Origin: Bacteroidales bacterium
Lineage (GTDB): Bacteria; Bacteroidota; Bacteroidia; Bacteroidales; F082
DNA: 13,892 nt
Assembly: GCA_029933565.1 (NCBI GenBank)
Contig: JAOZNY010000059.1
Coordinates: forward strand, 1-13,892
Reading direction: 5' to 3'
Part shown: piece by piece, positions 1 to 7,183 of the stretch
Layout: each line of letters opens with the position of its first letter
How positions within the stretch are numbered: position 1 is the first letter of the stretch
The notes under the pieces: generated by a model
The model's input: only the letters and a program-made list of their open reading frames with translations
Told to the model about the DNA's origin: nothing
Databases searched by the model: none
Made by a program: the position numbers and the translations under genes

Positions 1-153
1 AATCATTCCACCTGCAAACCATTTGTTTAGAGAAGGCGTTTTATGGGTCTTTTTTTCTTTATTGTTTTGGCCACTAGTGTTTTCATACTGAGCAAATACA
101 GTTGAAGAGAGCAGTATGCTCAGTCCAAATATTATTAATTTAATAGATTTCAT
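1..153 (-). CDS. N-terminus of an exported protein (partial, runs off the window)
   Basis: An open frame on the minus strand gives 51 codons from the ATG at 153-151 to the window edge, with no stop. The product begins MKSIKLIIFGLSILLSSTVFAQ: a lysine-containing start, a hydrophobic core and a VFA-Q cleavage site, so it is a standard Sec signal peptide with cleavage near residue 21. The following part is polar (N, K, T, Q) and then turns to a WFAGGM-like segment, which is compatible with the first strand of an outer-membrane barrel or another periplasmic protein; this is inference only. An in-frame ATG four codons upstream (165-163) is possible, but the chosen start gives the cleaner signal peptide. 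It is divergent from the lipoprotein gene at 249. The function cannot be told from this fragment. Confidence 0.7.
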   Translation of the reverse strand, partial: MKSIKLIIFGLSILLSSTVFAQYENTSGQNNKEKKTHKTPSLNKWFAGGMI

Positions 154-223
154 TTTATGATGCATTAATATTTGCGTTAAAAATACAATAATAAACAAAA
201 AACGGCGTATTGCATTTGATTAT

Positions 224-231
224 TATCTTTG
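224..231 (+). promoter_or_regulatory. Candidate Bacteroidota -7 box (TATCTTTG)
   Basis: The sequence matches the TAnnTTTG -7 consensus of the Bacteroidota housekeeping sigma factor exactly. It lies 17 bases before the ATG at 249, so the leader would be only about a dozen bases long. No convincing -33 TTG element is seen at the expected distance. If real, transcription starts downstream of the TTG at 210, which argues against that codon as the start of the lipoprotein gene. Confidence 0.4.
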
Positions 232-248
232 CGCTTCGATTTTTAGTT

Positions 249-1712
249 ATGTATAAAAAGTTTTTGTTTGCCATATTAATCCTGTTAATTGCTTTTGCAT
301 ATTCATGTCAAAAGAAGGATATTGTTAGCGATGATTCTTCGCTTAAGTTGGAGTTTTCAAACGACTCAATTATTTTTGATACTGTATTCACCACACTTGG
401 GTCGGCCACTCATCGCTTAATGATTTACAACAACTCGAATAGCCGTTTAAAGATATCCAATATTATGCTTGAGGGAGGTGGCTCCTCAAAATTCAGGTTA
501 AACTTTGATGGTGAATCGGGAAGCAATTTTTCGGATATTGAGATTAATGGCAACGATAGTTTGTTTTTATTTGCTAAGGTTACCATAAACCCCACTGATG
601 CAAATTCGCCTTTTGTGGTTGAAGATCAGTTGCGCTTTTTGACAAATGGAAACGAACAAAGTGTAAAATTAGTAGCCTGGGGGCAGAATGCAAATTATAT
701 TTTAGCTGACACCTACACTCCCGGATTTCCACCTTATAAAATTGTTGCTGATAGTTTGGAAACTATTAACTGGACAAGTGAAAAGCCCTATGTTATTTAT
801 GGTTATGCTGTAATTAATTCATACGGGAAATTGACAATAGAAGCAGGTGCTAAGATTTACTTTCATGAAAATTCTGGTCTTTGGGCCTATGCTGATGGAT
901 TGTTGAAAGTGTACGGTACTCAGGAAAATAAAGTTCATTTTTTGGGCGACAGACTTGAGCAGGATTATGCCGAACTGCCGGGACAATGGGATCGTATTTG
1001 GCTAATGGAAGCAACTCCTGGCGAAAATCATGAAATTCAGAATGCAATTATTGAAAATGGTTTTATCGGTTTACAGGCTGAATCATTTCTGCGCCAGGCC
1101 GAAAACCAACTTATTCTTCACAACGTTGAAGTTCAAAACATGAAAGGAATAGGCTTGTTTACAAGACTTTACAATGTTACATCCACAAATACTTTATTGG
1201 CAAATTGTGGCGGATATTGCCTTGCCTTAACAATGGGTGGAAACTACGATTTTAAGCATACTACAATTGCCAACTACTGGCCATATTCTGTAAGGAATAC
1301 TCCTTCTGTTTTCCTAAATAATTATTCTGTTGATACTCTTGATAATATTATTCCTTATCCTTTTAATTTAAGTATTGGAAACAGTATTATTTATGGCTAC
1401 AATAGCGATGAGTTTGAAACTGATATGGATGGCGGTGCCGATTCAACTTATTTTTTCGACCATTGTATTTTAAAAACCCAAAGAAACACATCCGATTTAT
1501 CGATTTTCAATTCGGTATTGAGAAATGAAGATCCTCTGTTTTTAAATTATCACGACAATGATTATAGGATAGACACTCTTTCGCCTGCAATTGGCTATGG
1601 AGATCCTGCAATTGGTAATAGTGTTCCTTTTGATTTAATTGGGAATCAGCGAACTCCACTCCCCGACTTAGGAGTTTATCAGTTTATTCCAGGCCAGGAT
1701 GGTGATGATTAG
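249..1712 (+). CDS. Lipoprotein with right-handed parallel beta-helix domain
   Basis: The 487-residue protein begins with a lipoprotein signal: MYKK, a hydrophobic stretch, then AYSC with the lipid-bearing cysteine at residue 20, followed by QKKD. Residues about 25-145 look like a beta-sandwich of the kind found before such domains (FDTVFTT, RLMIYNNS, VKLVAWGQ). Residues about 150-470 contain repeated short beta segments (IEAGAKIYF, IQNAIIENGFIGL, LILHNVEVQNMKGIG, GNSIIYGY) typical of a parallel beta-helix. The C-terminus (SPAIGYGDP, then LGVYQF) is the common end of this Bacteroidota family. An upstream in-frame TTG at 210 would add 13 residues before the signal; ATG 249 is preferred because it places the lipobox correctly. 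The protein is probably anchored to the outer membrane. Beta-helices often bind polysaccharide, but the ligand here is unknown. It is convergent with the receiver gene, only 16 bases away, with no terminator visible between them. Confidence 0.85.
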   Translation: MYKKFLFAILILLIAFAYSCQKKDIVSDDSSLKLEFSNDSIIFDTVFTTLGSATHRLMIYNNSNSRLKISNIMLEGGGSSKFRLNFDGESGSNFSDIEINGNDSLFLFAKVTINPTDANSPFVVEDQLRFLTNGNEQSVKLVAWGQNANYILADTYTPGFPPYKIVADSLETINWTSEKPYVIYGYAVINSYGKLTIEAGAKIYFHENSGLWAYADGLLKVYGTQENKVHFLGDRLEQDYAELPGQWDRIWLMEATPGENHEIQNAIIENGFIGLQAESFLRQAENQLILHNVEVQNMKGIGLFTRLYNVTSTNTLLANCGGYCLALTMGGNYDFKHTTIANYWPYSVRNTPSVFLNNYSVDTLDNIIPYPFNLSIGNSIIYGYNSDEFETDMDGGADSTYFFDHCILKTQRNTSDLSIFNSVLRNEDPLFLNYHDNDYRIDTLSPAIGYGDPAIGNSVPFDLIGNQRTPLPDLGVYQFIPGQDGDD

Positions 1713-1728
1713 TTACAAAAAGAAGAAA

Positions 1729-2097
1729 TTATTTATTAAGAACATTATTGATTGCCTCAATTAATTTCTCGGTACTTACAGGTTTCTCGATAATGAGTTT
1801 TGCACCAAAATGCATTGCAAAACTAAGGTAGTCTTTGGCATTGCCACGCCCACCTCCGGAAACAGCAATTATTTTTGCATATTTAAACTCATTAATAATT
1901 TCCCTGATAACTTCTATGCCTTCCTTATTTGGCATAATAATATCGAGCAGCATCAAATCGGGTTGCTCTCTCTTGTACAATTTTATTCCATCAACACCAT
2001 CAGCGGCTAAAAATACCTGATGTCCTTCGTCCTGCAAAATACGTTTAAATAGTTCCCTTATTTGCTCATCGTCATCAACAACTAGAATCCTGCTCAT
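1729..2097 (-). CDS. Stand-alone response regulator receiver protein (CheY-like)
   Basis: The 122-residue protein is a single receiver domain with no output domain. The acidic pocket is D8-D9-D10, the phospho-acceptor is D52 in LMLLDIIMP, the switch Ser is S80 in AVSGGG, and the conserved Lys is K105 in EKP. All key residues are present, so it should be phosphorylatable. It lies 40 bases downstream of the histidine kinase on the same strand and is almost certainly cotranscribed with it and phosphorylated by it. With no DNA-binding or enzymatic domain it must act by protein contact, as CheY or Spo0F does, or as a shuttle in a phosphorelay. The AVSGGGRGN stretch and the pairing with this kinase type resemble the receiver at the C-terminus of PAS hybrid kinases, here on a separate gene. 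Confidence 0.93.
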   Translation of the reverse strand: MSRILVVDDDEQIRELFKRILQDEGHQVFLAADGVDGIKLYKREQPDLMLLDIIMPNKEGIEVIREIINEFKYAKIIAVSGGGRGNAKDYLSFAMHFGAKLIIEKPVSTEKLIEAINNVLNK

Positions 2098-2137
2098 AGT
2101 TTAATTAGTTTTTTGTAGTTACAAATAATAAACTTTT

Positions 2138-3757
2138 TTATTCCATTAATGGAATATTGATGAAAAAATCTGTACCCTTCCCTAACTTGCTGTTTACCTC
2201 AATAAAACCCTTGTGGGATTTTATGATTTCAAAAGCGGAGGACAAGCCTAATCCTGTGCCCTTATCAACAGATTTTGTAGTGAAAAAAGGATCGAAAATA
2301 TGATTAAGGCTATTTTTATTTATACCTAATCCATTATCACTTACAGTAATTGTAACAAAGTTTTTATCATCAACCCACTCATAAATATCCTTCTGTATCT
2401 TTTTGTTCTTTATTATTTTTGTTGAAATTTTAATTGTCCCATTTCCCTCAATCGCATCAGCAGCATTAAAGCACATATTTAGTAATACTAGTTCAATATG
2501 CAAAGTGTCACCATTAACTAGCATCTTATTTAAGTTTTTTTCCGGATTGTATTCAACAGTTATTCTCTCACCGAAAGTGTTTTTATTATCATTTACAAAT
2601 CTGCTTACAGTTGAGTCCACATTAACTGCTAATAAGTCCAAGTCAAATCTTTTACCTGTTTTAAGAAGATTTTTCACAATAATATCCGCTCTGTTACTGG
2701 CTTTTTGAATCTGTTCAATATCCTTAAATCTTTGTTCATCTTTGTGCAAGCCCTCGATTGCAAAATGGGAATATCCCATAATACTCTGAAGAATATTTTT
2801 AAATTCATGGGCAATTCGGCTTGCCATTAAACCAACTGCTTCCAGTTTTTTAACATTCATTAGTTTTTCTTCCAGTTCCTTTTGTTTAGTTATGTTGTGA
2901 GTATGCACAATTATACCTGAGAACTTACCATTTGCATCGTAAATTGCATTTGCGTTTCTTCTTACTTTAACTATTTCCCCCTTCTTTTTTGTCAAGTGTA
3001 CTTCTTCCAAAAGAAGTTTGCCAGTATTAATTAATGTAGGAAAGTTGTCTTTGAAAAGATTTTTTTGTTCTGATGCTAGAGTAGATGTTACGTGTTTGCC
3101 TATAAGTTCTTCATGTTTGTAATCAATCATTTCGCAATAAGCATTATTGCATTCTAAAATATACCCTTTATCATCCAACTGGATTATGCCATCCGGGGCA
3201 TTTTCAAAAAGATTGCGATACTTCTGCTCATTATCCTTATTCTTTTTAATGGCTTCCTTCCTTGGTGTTATATTTATTAAAGCACCTACAATAGCCACTG
3301 TCTTGCCGTTTTCAACAATTGGTGTTTCGTGTACTTCTACATAAATAATTTTACCTTGAATTGTTTTAAGTTCCAGTTCAAAAGGTGGTTGAGCAATTCC
3401 TGTATCGATGGCTTTTTGTGTGTGCATGAAACCATCCTTATTCATGGGATGGTCGGTTACAAAATCTGTCCATTTTCTTTTTGCATCTTCAGGAGAACAT
3501 CCCAAAAAACTAAATGATTGGGGGCTAACATAAGTTAAAACATGATCGATGTTATGGGTGTAAAAAAAATTGGTGCTGTGCTCAATTATGTATCGGTAAC
3601 GGGTTTCACTTTCTTTTAAGCGCTTATCAATTAATTTCCTATCTGCTATTTCGGTTTCAAGTAGTTTTTTCGATTGATAAAGTTCTTCAGTTCTTTCCCT
3701 TACCTTGATTTCAAGTATATTTTTTATTTTTTCAATATCCTCAAGGTTATTGTCCAT
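2138..3757 (-). CDS. Soluble PAS-PAS sensor histidine kinase
   Basis: The 539-residue protein has no membrane segment and no signal peptide, so it is cytoplasmic. Order of parts: an N-terminal coiled coil (about 5-52, with an ERTEEL motif); a first PAS/PAC (about 53-168); a second PAS/PAC (about 178-290); a dimerisation/phosphoacceptor domain with the H box MASRIAHEFKN and catalytic His317; and a HATPase domain with N box N427/N431, G1 box D474-N-G-L-G478, F box around 488-492 and G2 box G500-T-G-L-G504. All catalytic boxes are intact. The start is fixed because an in-frame TAA directly precedes the ATG. The signal is unknown; tandem PAS domains can sense small ligands, redox state or light through a cofactor, and I see no clear haem or flavin signature. 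Its probable partner is the receiver protein downstream. The promoter is likely in the AT-rich region above 3758. Confidence 0.93.
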   Translation of the reverse strand: MDNNLEDIEKIKNILEIKVRERTEELYQSKKLLETEIADRKLIDKRLKESETRYRYIIEHSTNFFYTHNIDHVLTYVSPQSFSFLGCSPEDAKRKWTDFVTDHPMNKDGFMHTQKAIDTGIAQPPFELELKTIQGKIIYVEVHETPIVENGKTVAIVGALINITPRKEAIKKNKDNEQKYRNLFENAPDGIIQLDDKGYILECNNAYCEMIDYKHEELIGKHVTSTLASEQKNLFKDNFPTLINTGKLLLEEVHLTKKKGEIVKVRRNANAIYDANGKFSGIIVHTHNITKQKELEEKLMNVKKLEAVGLMASRIAHEFKNILQSIMGYSHFAIEGLHKDEQRFKDIEQIQKASNRADIIVKNLLKTGKRFDLDLLAVNVDSTVSRFVNDNKNTFGERITVEYNPEKNLNKMLVNGDTLHIELVLLNMCFNAADAIEGNGTIKISTKIIKNKKIQKDIYEWVDDKNFVTITVSDNGLGINKNSLNHIFDPFFTTKSVDKGTGLGLSSAFEIIKSHKGFIEVNSKLGKGTDFFINIPLME

Positions 3758-4168
3758 TTATCTTTGTTTGATCATTAACCGTTTTCAGTCAATAAGTTAA
3801 GTAATTAATAATTTGTGAAAATAGCACAAACTTCTTAAAATAGCAAATATTTGCTGAAATAGTGTTTGTAATAAAGGAAGAATTTGGTGTTAAATACCAT
3901 GTTTAAGTTTTTAAGAATTAGTAAATTATTTCGGATCAATATATATTTCAGGGGATACTATTAATTTTTTGGTTTTTTATTAATTGTTTTGATACAATCA
4001 AAAATAACAAACTACAAAATTCAAATCACAAACATTTTTAATCATTTGAAAATTGACAAAATTGGAGTTTGTCTGATATTTAAACCCGATAGTTATTGGA
4101 TTTGTTTAGAATACAAAAACACAACATTTAGGATCGACCCACTATTTTTTTAAGGCAGAACTTTACGC
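3758..4168. other. 411-bp AT-rich intergenic region upstream of the kinase gene
   Basis: No credible coding frame is present on either strand. The region separates the end of citF from the start of the kinase gene, both on the minus strand, so it should carry the kinase promoter. It contains a perfect 14-bp palindrome (3842-3855) embedded in 19-bp spaced repeats. It also holds a weak hairpin (GACAAA at 4055-4060 with TTTGTC at 4068-4073) and a minus-strand match to TAnnTTTG at 4006-3999, which may be chance in such AT-rich DNA. No convincing terminator for citF was found. Confidence 0.6.
3818..3874. repeat. Three 19-bp spaced repeats with a central 14-bp palindrome
   Basis: AAAATAGCA occurs at 3818 and again at 3837, and GAAATAG follows at 3856, so the three copies are spaced exactly 19 bases apart. 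The middle unit contains AGCAAATATTTGCT (3842-3855), a perfect 14-bp palindrome. ACAAAC at 3826-3831 and GTTTGT at 3864-3869 add a nearly concentric outer inverted repeat. The block lies 61 to 117 bases upstream of the kinase start codon, so it may be an operator for a dimeric regulator. AT richness makes a chance origin possible. Confidence 0.4.
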
Positions 4169-5734
4169 TTAGTCTTCTATCACTTTTCTCACCGAGTCGA
4201 TTACGGTACCATCAACCCATTTTATAACAGCTATAATTTCGTCGCTCAGATTTGGTTTTTCAGGAACACCACAAATTGCTTCTGCTTCTGCTTTTAATTC
4301 CTGAATAGTTTTAATTGGCAGACCTGAATCTTTGGTTTTCTCAATTAAATCTTTTCGGAGCGGATTAATTGCTATTCCTCTTTCGGTTACAACTACATCT
4401 ATCATTTCACCGGGTGCACAGATTGTAGTAACTTCATCGCGGATAACCGGAATGCGATCGCGGAAAAGTGGGATAGGCATAATGGTAGTTTTTCCAAATA
4501 ATGTGTTCTGCCAGCCACCAATTCCATGTAGCAAATATCCGTCAGAATGAGTAACAACATTTGCGTTGAAGTTAACATCAACTTCGGTTGCGCCAAGTAC
4601 AACAATATCTACCATAGCAGCAAAATTTCCTTTGCCGTGGTAATTATAGGATGTAAATGGGGAAGTGTTTATGTGACCCGGATTTTCGCGCATACTTCTA
4701 ATACCTTCAAGGTCGAAGGTTTGTCCATCGAGGATATATTTTACAATTCCATCTTCCAGTAACTTAACAGGATATTTATTACTTCCTGCCCTGATAAAAC
4801 TTGCCTTCCAGTTATTCTTTCTTAAAATATCGCCAAAGTAATTGCCAATTGAAAGTGCTGTTCCGCCAGCTCCCGCCTGATATGAAAAACCATCATAAAT
4901 CAGCCCCGCTTCTTCGCAAAACTGAGCTGTTATTTCTGCAATTAACAATCTGTCGGGGCTTTTAGTGATTTGTGTTGTGCCTGATACAATTTTCTCGGGA
5001 AGACCAACTTTATCAACTTTAACAACGTAATCAACGTAGTTGCCATGAATTTGCCACGGAATGGCAGGGAATGGCACAAGATTGTCGGTAACTACAATAA
5101 CCTTATCGGCATACTCAGAATCGCCAAGTGCAAAGCCAAGCAGGCCACAGGCAGCATCACCATTTACCCCATTCGCATTTCCAAAGGGGTCTGCTGTTGG
5201 TGCTGCAATTACAGCAATATCAATCTGAACCTCACCATCCTGAATTGCCTGGTAACGGCCACCATGGGAACGTAAAATCCCAAGTCCTTTCATTTTGCCC
5301 AAAGAAGCGAATCTGCCCAGTGGTCCGTTCATACTACCTTCAATGCGGTTTATGGTACCATCTTCTAAATATTGTATCAAATGCTCCTGACAAGGGAATG
5401 ATGCCGATGGATACCAGCGAAGATTTTTTACACCAAGTTCGTGTGCAATGTCGAATATTTGGTTTGCAATTAAATCGCCATTACGGAAATGATGGTGAGT
5501 GGAAATTGTCATTCCATCTTTTAAGCCTGATTTTATCAGAGCTTCTTTTAAACTATTTATCTGCTTATTGCCATCGTCCGGAAAATCGGCACAGGATGAA
5601 ATGCGTGGAGCAAACTTTCGGCCTGTTGGCTTATATTTTCCTACTCCTTGAAATGGGATATGCTCTTCGCCATTAATTATTGTTGGTACTTCACGGCCGA
5701 CAGCATTGGTTACTATTTTATCGTATTTTTTCAT
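4169..5734 (-). CDS. citF: Citrate lyase alpha subunit-type CoA transferase
   Basis: The 521-residue protein matches the CitF family along its whole length. In citrate lyase this subunit moves the citryl group onto the acyl carrier protein thioester, releasing acetate. Family segments seen: THHHFRNGD (79-87), SHGGR (156-160), GNANG (185-189), YQAGAGGTAL (285-294), EVDVNFNANV (384-393), RIPV (427-430), then APGEMIDVVVTERGIAINP and a C-terminal GTVIDSVRKV. Length is about that of E. coli CitF, which is near 510 as I recall it. One motif differs: the usual GGHxDTA after the SDG segment reads GGWQNTLFG (406-414). The gene starts 11 bases after the CitD-CitE fusion gene, so the two are one operon in the usual D-E-F order. 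The true substrate could be citrate or a relative such as citramalate, whose lyase has the same design; the sequence alone does not decide. Confidence 0.88.
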   Translation of the reverse strand: MKKYDKIVTNAVGREVPTIINGEEHIPFQGVGKYKPTGRKFAPRISSCADFPDDGNKQINSLKEALIKSGLKDGMTISTHHHFRNGDLIANQIFDIAHELGVKNLRWYPSASFPCQEHLIQYLEDGTINRIEGSMNGPLGRFASLGKMKGLGILRSHGGRYQAIQDGEVQIDIAVIAAPTADPFGNANGVNGDAACGLLGFALGDSEYADKVIVVTDNLVPFPAIPWQIHGNYVDYVVKVDKVGLPEKIVSGTTQITKSPDRLLIAEITAQFCEEAGLIYDGFSYQAGAGGTALSIGNYFGDILRKNNWKASFIRAGSNKYPVKLLEDGIVKYILDGQTFDLEGIRSMRENPGHINTSPFTSYNYHGKGNFAAMVDIVVLGATEVDVNFNANVVTHSDGYLLHGIGGWQNTLFGKTTIMPIPLFRDRIPVIRDEVTTICAPGEMIDVVVTERGIAINPLRKDLIEKTKDSGLPIKTIQELKAEAEAICGVPEKPNLSDEIIAVIKWVDGTVIDSVRKVIED

Positions 5735-5745
5735 CTCTGTTTTTT

Positions 5746-6960
5746 CTAATTATTCTCAACCCAGTTTTTATCCAATTTTCCTGTATTTATTGCAGTTCTA
5801 ATTGTGTTTTGGGCGCGTTTTACAACTGGTGCATCAATCATTTTCGAGCCCAGCGAAACCACTCCTAAACCCTTTGCTTCTGCATCTTTAAATGCAAGGA
5901 AAATTTTCTTAGCCTTTTCAATTTCTTTTTCTTTGGGAGCAAAGTTTTTGTGTATTACTTCAATTTGGCGGGGATGGATACAGCCCATGCCATCAAAGCC
6001 CAAACCCTTTGATTTTTGTACGTTTTCGGCAAGAGCCACCATATTTCCAACATCGGAAAATACAGAGTCGATAGGTTGTATTCCGGCTGCCCTAGAGGCA
6101 TTTACTACCATGCTGCGGGCAAAAAATGATTCGGTTCCTTCCGTTGTTCTTTGTGTGCCAAGGTCGGCAGTGTAATCTTCAAGACCAATTGCCATTGCGG
6201 CAATATTGTTACTGGCAGTTGCAATTTCGTAGGCTTTGATTACTCCCTTTGCACTTTCAACAATTGGCATTAACCAAATATTGTAATTCAGATTGTAAAC
6301 TTTTTTAAGCCGTTCGATTTCTTTGTTGACGGCTAAAATATCTTCTGCCGATTCGGCTTTAGGAATTAGAATGAGGTTTACGTTATGGGGTACAATAAAT
6401 GCCAAATCTTCAATTCCCTTTTGGCCCTGGTTTATTCTCACCATTCTTTCGGCGCCATAAAAGTTTAAATTTCTTAGTGCGTTTCGTACTACAAAACTTG
6501 CCTCAAATTTTTTGGTGGGTGCAACAGCATCTTCCAAATCAAGTATTAGTCCGTTAGGTTTGTGGATACCTGCATTTAGCATTAACTTTGGACTGTTGCC
6601 TGGCAGATAAAGTCGTGAAAACCTGAAAGTTTCCTTTGAAGTAGAGTTAGTGTTGCCCTCGAGTTGAGGCAATAAAAACTCTTTATCAGTTTCAATAGTT
6701 TGTTTAATTGCCGCTTCAATTCGTGCCGCAAGTACAAAATCAACGGCACCTGTATCTTCTATAATTAGTTTTACATTTTTAATTTCAAAATGCAGAAGAA
6801 CCTTTTCGGCAAGTTCTTTAATCGCTTTACCAAACAAAGTTTTTACCTTGCTTTTTATCTCAATTTCTATTCCTCCCGAAGGTTTTGGTTCAAACTCTAC
6901 ATAGCAGTCCGATTTAATTCCTTTGCCTTTATTTCCGGCTGTTCCAATTTTAGATGCCAT
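5746..6960 (-). CDS. Fused citrate lyase acyl carrier protein and beta subunit (CitD-CitE)
   Basis: One 404-residue protein joins two subunits that are normally separate. Residues 1-92 are a CitD domain: GGIEIEIKS, then FGKAIKEL and a GAVDFVLAARIEAAI segment. Ser17 in GIKSDC aligns with the serine that carries the phosphoribosyl-dephospho-CoA arm in classical CitD, though 6-7 extra residues precede it. After a linker (about 93-112), residues 113-404 are CitE, the citryl-ACP lyase of the HpcH/HpaI aldolase fold: LYLPGN, LDLEDAV (140-146), RIN (175-177), PKAES, VESAKG with E235, GLEDYTADLG with D262 (E235 and D262 are likely Mg ligands by family position), HPRQIE (329-334) and GLGVVSLGSKMIDAP. 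ATG 6960 is chosen over the in-frame TTG at 6969. First gene of an operon with citF. The domain order matches the usual citD-citE gene order. No citC, citX or citG lies nearby. Confidence 0.87.
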   Translation of the reverse strand: MASKIGTAGNKGKGIKSDCYVEFEPKPSGGIEIEIKSKVKTLFGKAIKELAEKVLLHFEIKNVKLIIEDTGAVDFVLAARIEAAIKQTIETDKEFLLPQLEGNTNSTSKETFRFSRLYLPGNSPKLMLNAGIHKPNGLILDLEDAVAPTKKFEASFVVRNALRNLNFYGAERMVRINQGQKGIEDLAFIVPHNVNLILIPKAESAEDILAVNKEIERLKKVYNLNYNIWLMPIVESAKGVIKAYEIATASNNIAAMAIGLEDYTADLGTQRTTEGTESFFARSMVVNASRAAGIQPIDSVFSDVGNMVALAENVQKSKGLGFDGMGCIHPRQIEVIHKNFAPKEKEIEKAKKIFLAFKDAEAKGLGVVSLGSKMIDAPVVKRAQNTIRTAINTGKLDKNWVENN

Positions 6961-6997
6961 TATTTTCAATTTAATTCTAATTCATAAAACAAGACAA

Positions 6998-7005
6998 CAA
7001 ATGTA
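6998..7005 (-). promoter_or_regulatory. Candidate -7 box for the citrate-lyase-type operon (TACATTTG)
   Basis: Read on the minus strand, 7005-6998 is TACATTTG, an exact match to the Bacteroidota TAnnTTTG -7 element. It ends 37 bases before the ATG at 6960, predicting a leader of roughly 30 bases. The -33 region is not a clear TTG. It sits in the 223-bp divergent region shared with the methyltransferase gene. Confidence 0.5.
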
Positions 7006-7108
7006 AGAAGCCCTTTTGAATAATTGCATGGAAACTTTCTAAATTGAGGTAAATATTTTAGTTAAAAGTTTTGGCGATTGGATTTAGTTTCGTTACAACA
7101 AAAAAAAC

Positions 7109-7116
7109 TACTTTTG
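7109..7116 (+). promoter_or_regulatory. Candidate -7 box for the methyltransferase gene (TACTTTTG)
   Basis: TACTTTTG matches the TAnnTTTG consensus exactly. It lies just upstream of the GC-rich stem at 7120, so transcription would begin around 7120-7123 and the mRNA 5' end would fall within the first bases of the stem. Upstream at the -33 position the sequence is TTTCGTT, only a weak match. Confidence 0.5.
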
Positions 7117-7119
7117 CTT

Positions 7120-7177
7120 ACCGGCTGCGGCGAGAGGCTTTCTCTCTACTTGCACTAAATAAAAAGCCGTGGCCGGT
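7120..7177 (+). promoter_or_regulatory. Structured 5' leader: 12-bp stem with inner hairpin and possible pseudoknot
   Basis: ACCGGCTGCGGC (7120-7131) can pair with GCCGTGGCCGGT (7166-7177) over 12 base pairs without a bulge, counting two G-U wobbles in RNA. Inside, GAGAG (7132-7136) pairs with CTCTC (7142-7146) around a five-base loop, GCTTT. That loop can in turn pair with AAAGC at 7163-7167, which would give an H-type pseudoknot and compete with the inner end of the outer stem. A 19-base A-rich strand (7147-7165) joins the elements. The outer stem is followed by TTTTTCT and the ATG at 7184. The GC content stands out sharply from the AT-rich surroundings. I do not recognise a known riboswitch family in it. 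Confidence 0.5.
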
Positions 7178-7183
7178 TTTTCT

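Noticed and set aside
210..248. In-frame TTG start at 210 that would extend the beta-helix lipoprotein by 13 residues
   Set aside because: The extension would displace the lipoprotein signal from the N-terminus, and the TTG lies upstream of a perfect -7 box at 224-231. ATG 249 gives a standard lipobox.
4055..4073. GACAAA/TTTGTC hairpin downstream of citF as a terminator
   Set aside because: It is AT-rich with 6 bp and lacks an adjacent T-tract on the minus strand; such repeats are expected by chance in this AT-rich gap.
5128..5676. A 182-codon open frame on the plus strand inside citF
   Set aside because: It is antisense to a well-conserved gene; its composition (rich in H, Q, L, C) and lack of recognisable motifs mark it as a shadow frame.
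6961..6969. TTG start at 6969 for the CitD-CitE fusion
   Set aside because: It adds only three residues. ATG 6960 is a normal start and matches the short N-terminus of CitD.
7137..7165. Match of the leader to the preQ1-I or SAM-II riboswitch class
   Set aside because: There is a superficial likeness in the hairpin plus A-rich tail, but the loop is too small for preQ1-I and the conserved SAM-II core sequences are absent.
7120..7177. Reading the GC-rich stem plus T-tract as an intrinsic terminator of an upstream gene
   Set aside because: No plus-strand gene lies upstream, the span between the arms is 34 bases, and a gene starts 6 bases after the stem, so a leader structure fits better.
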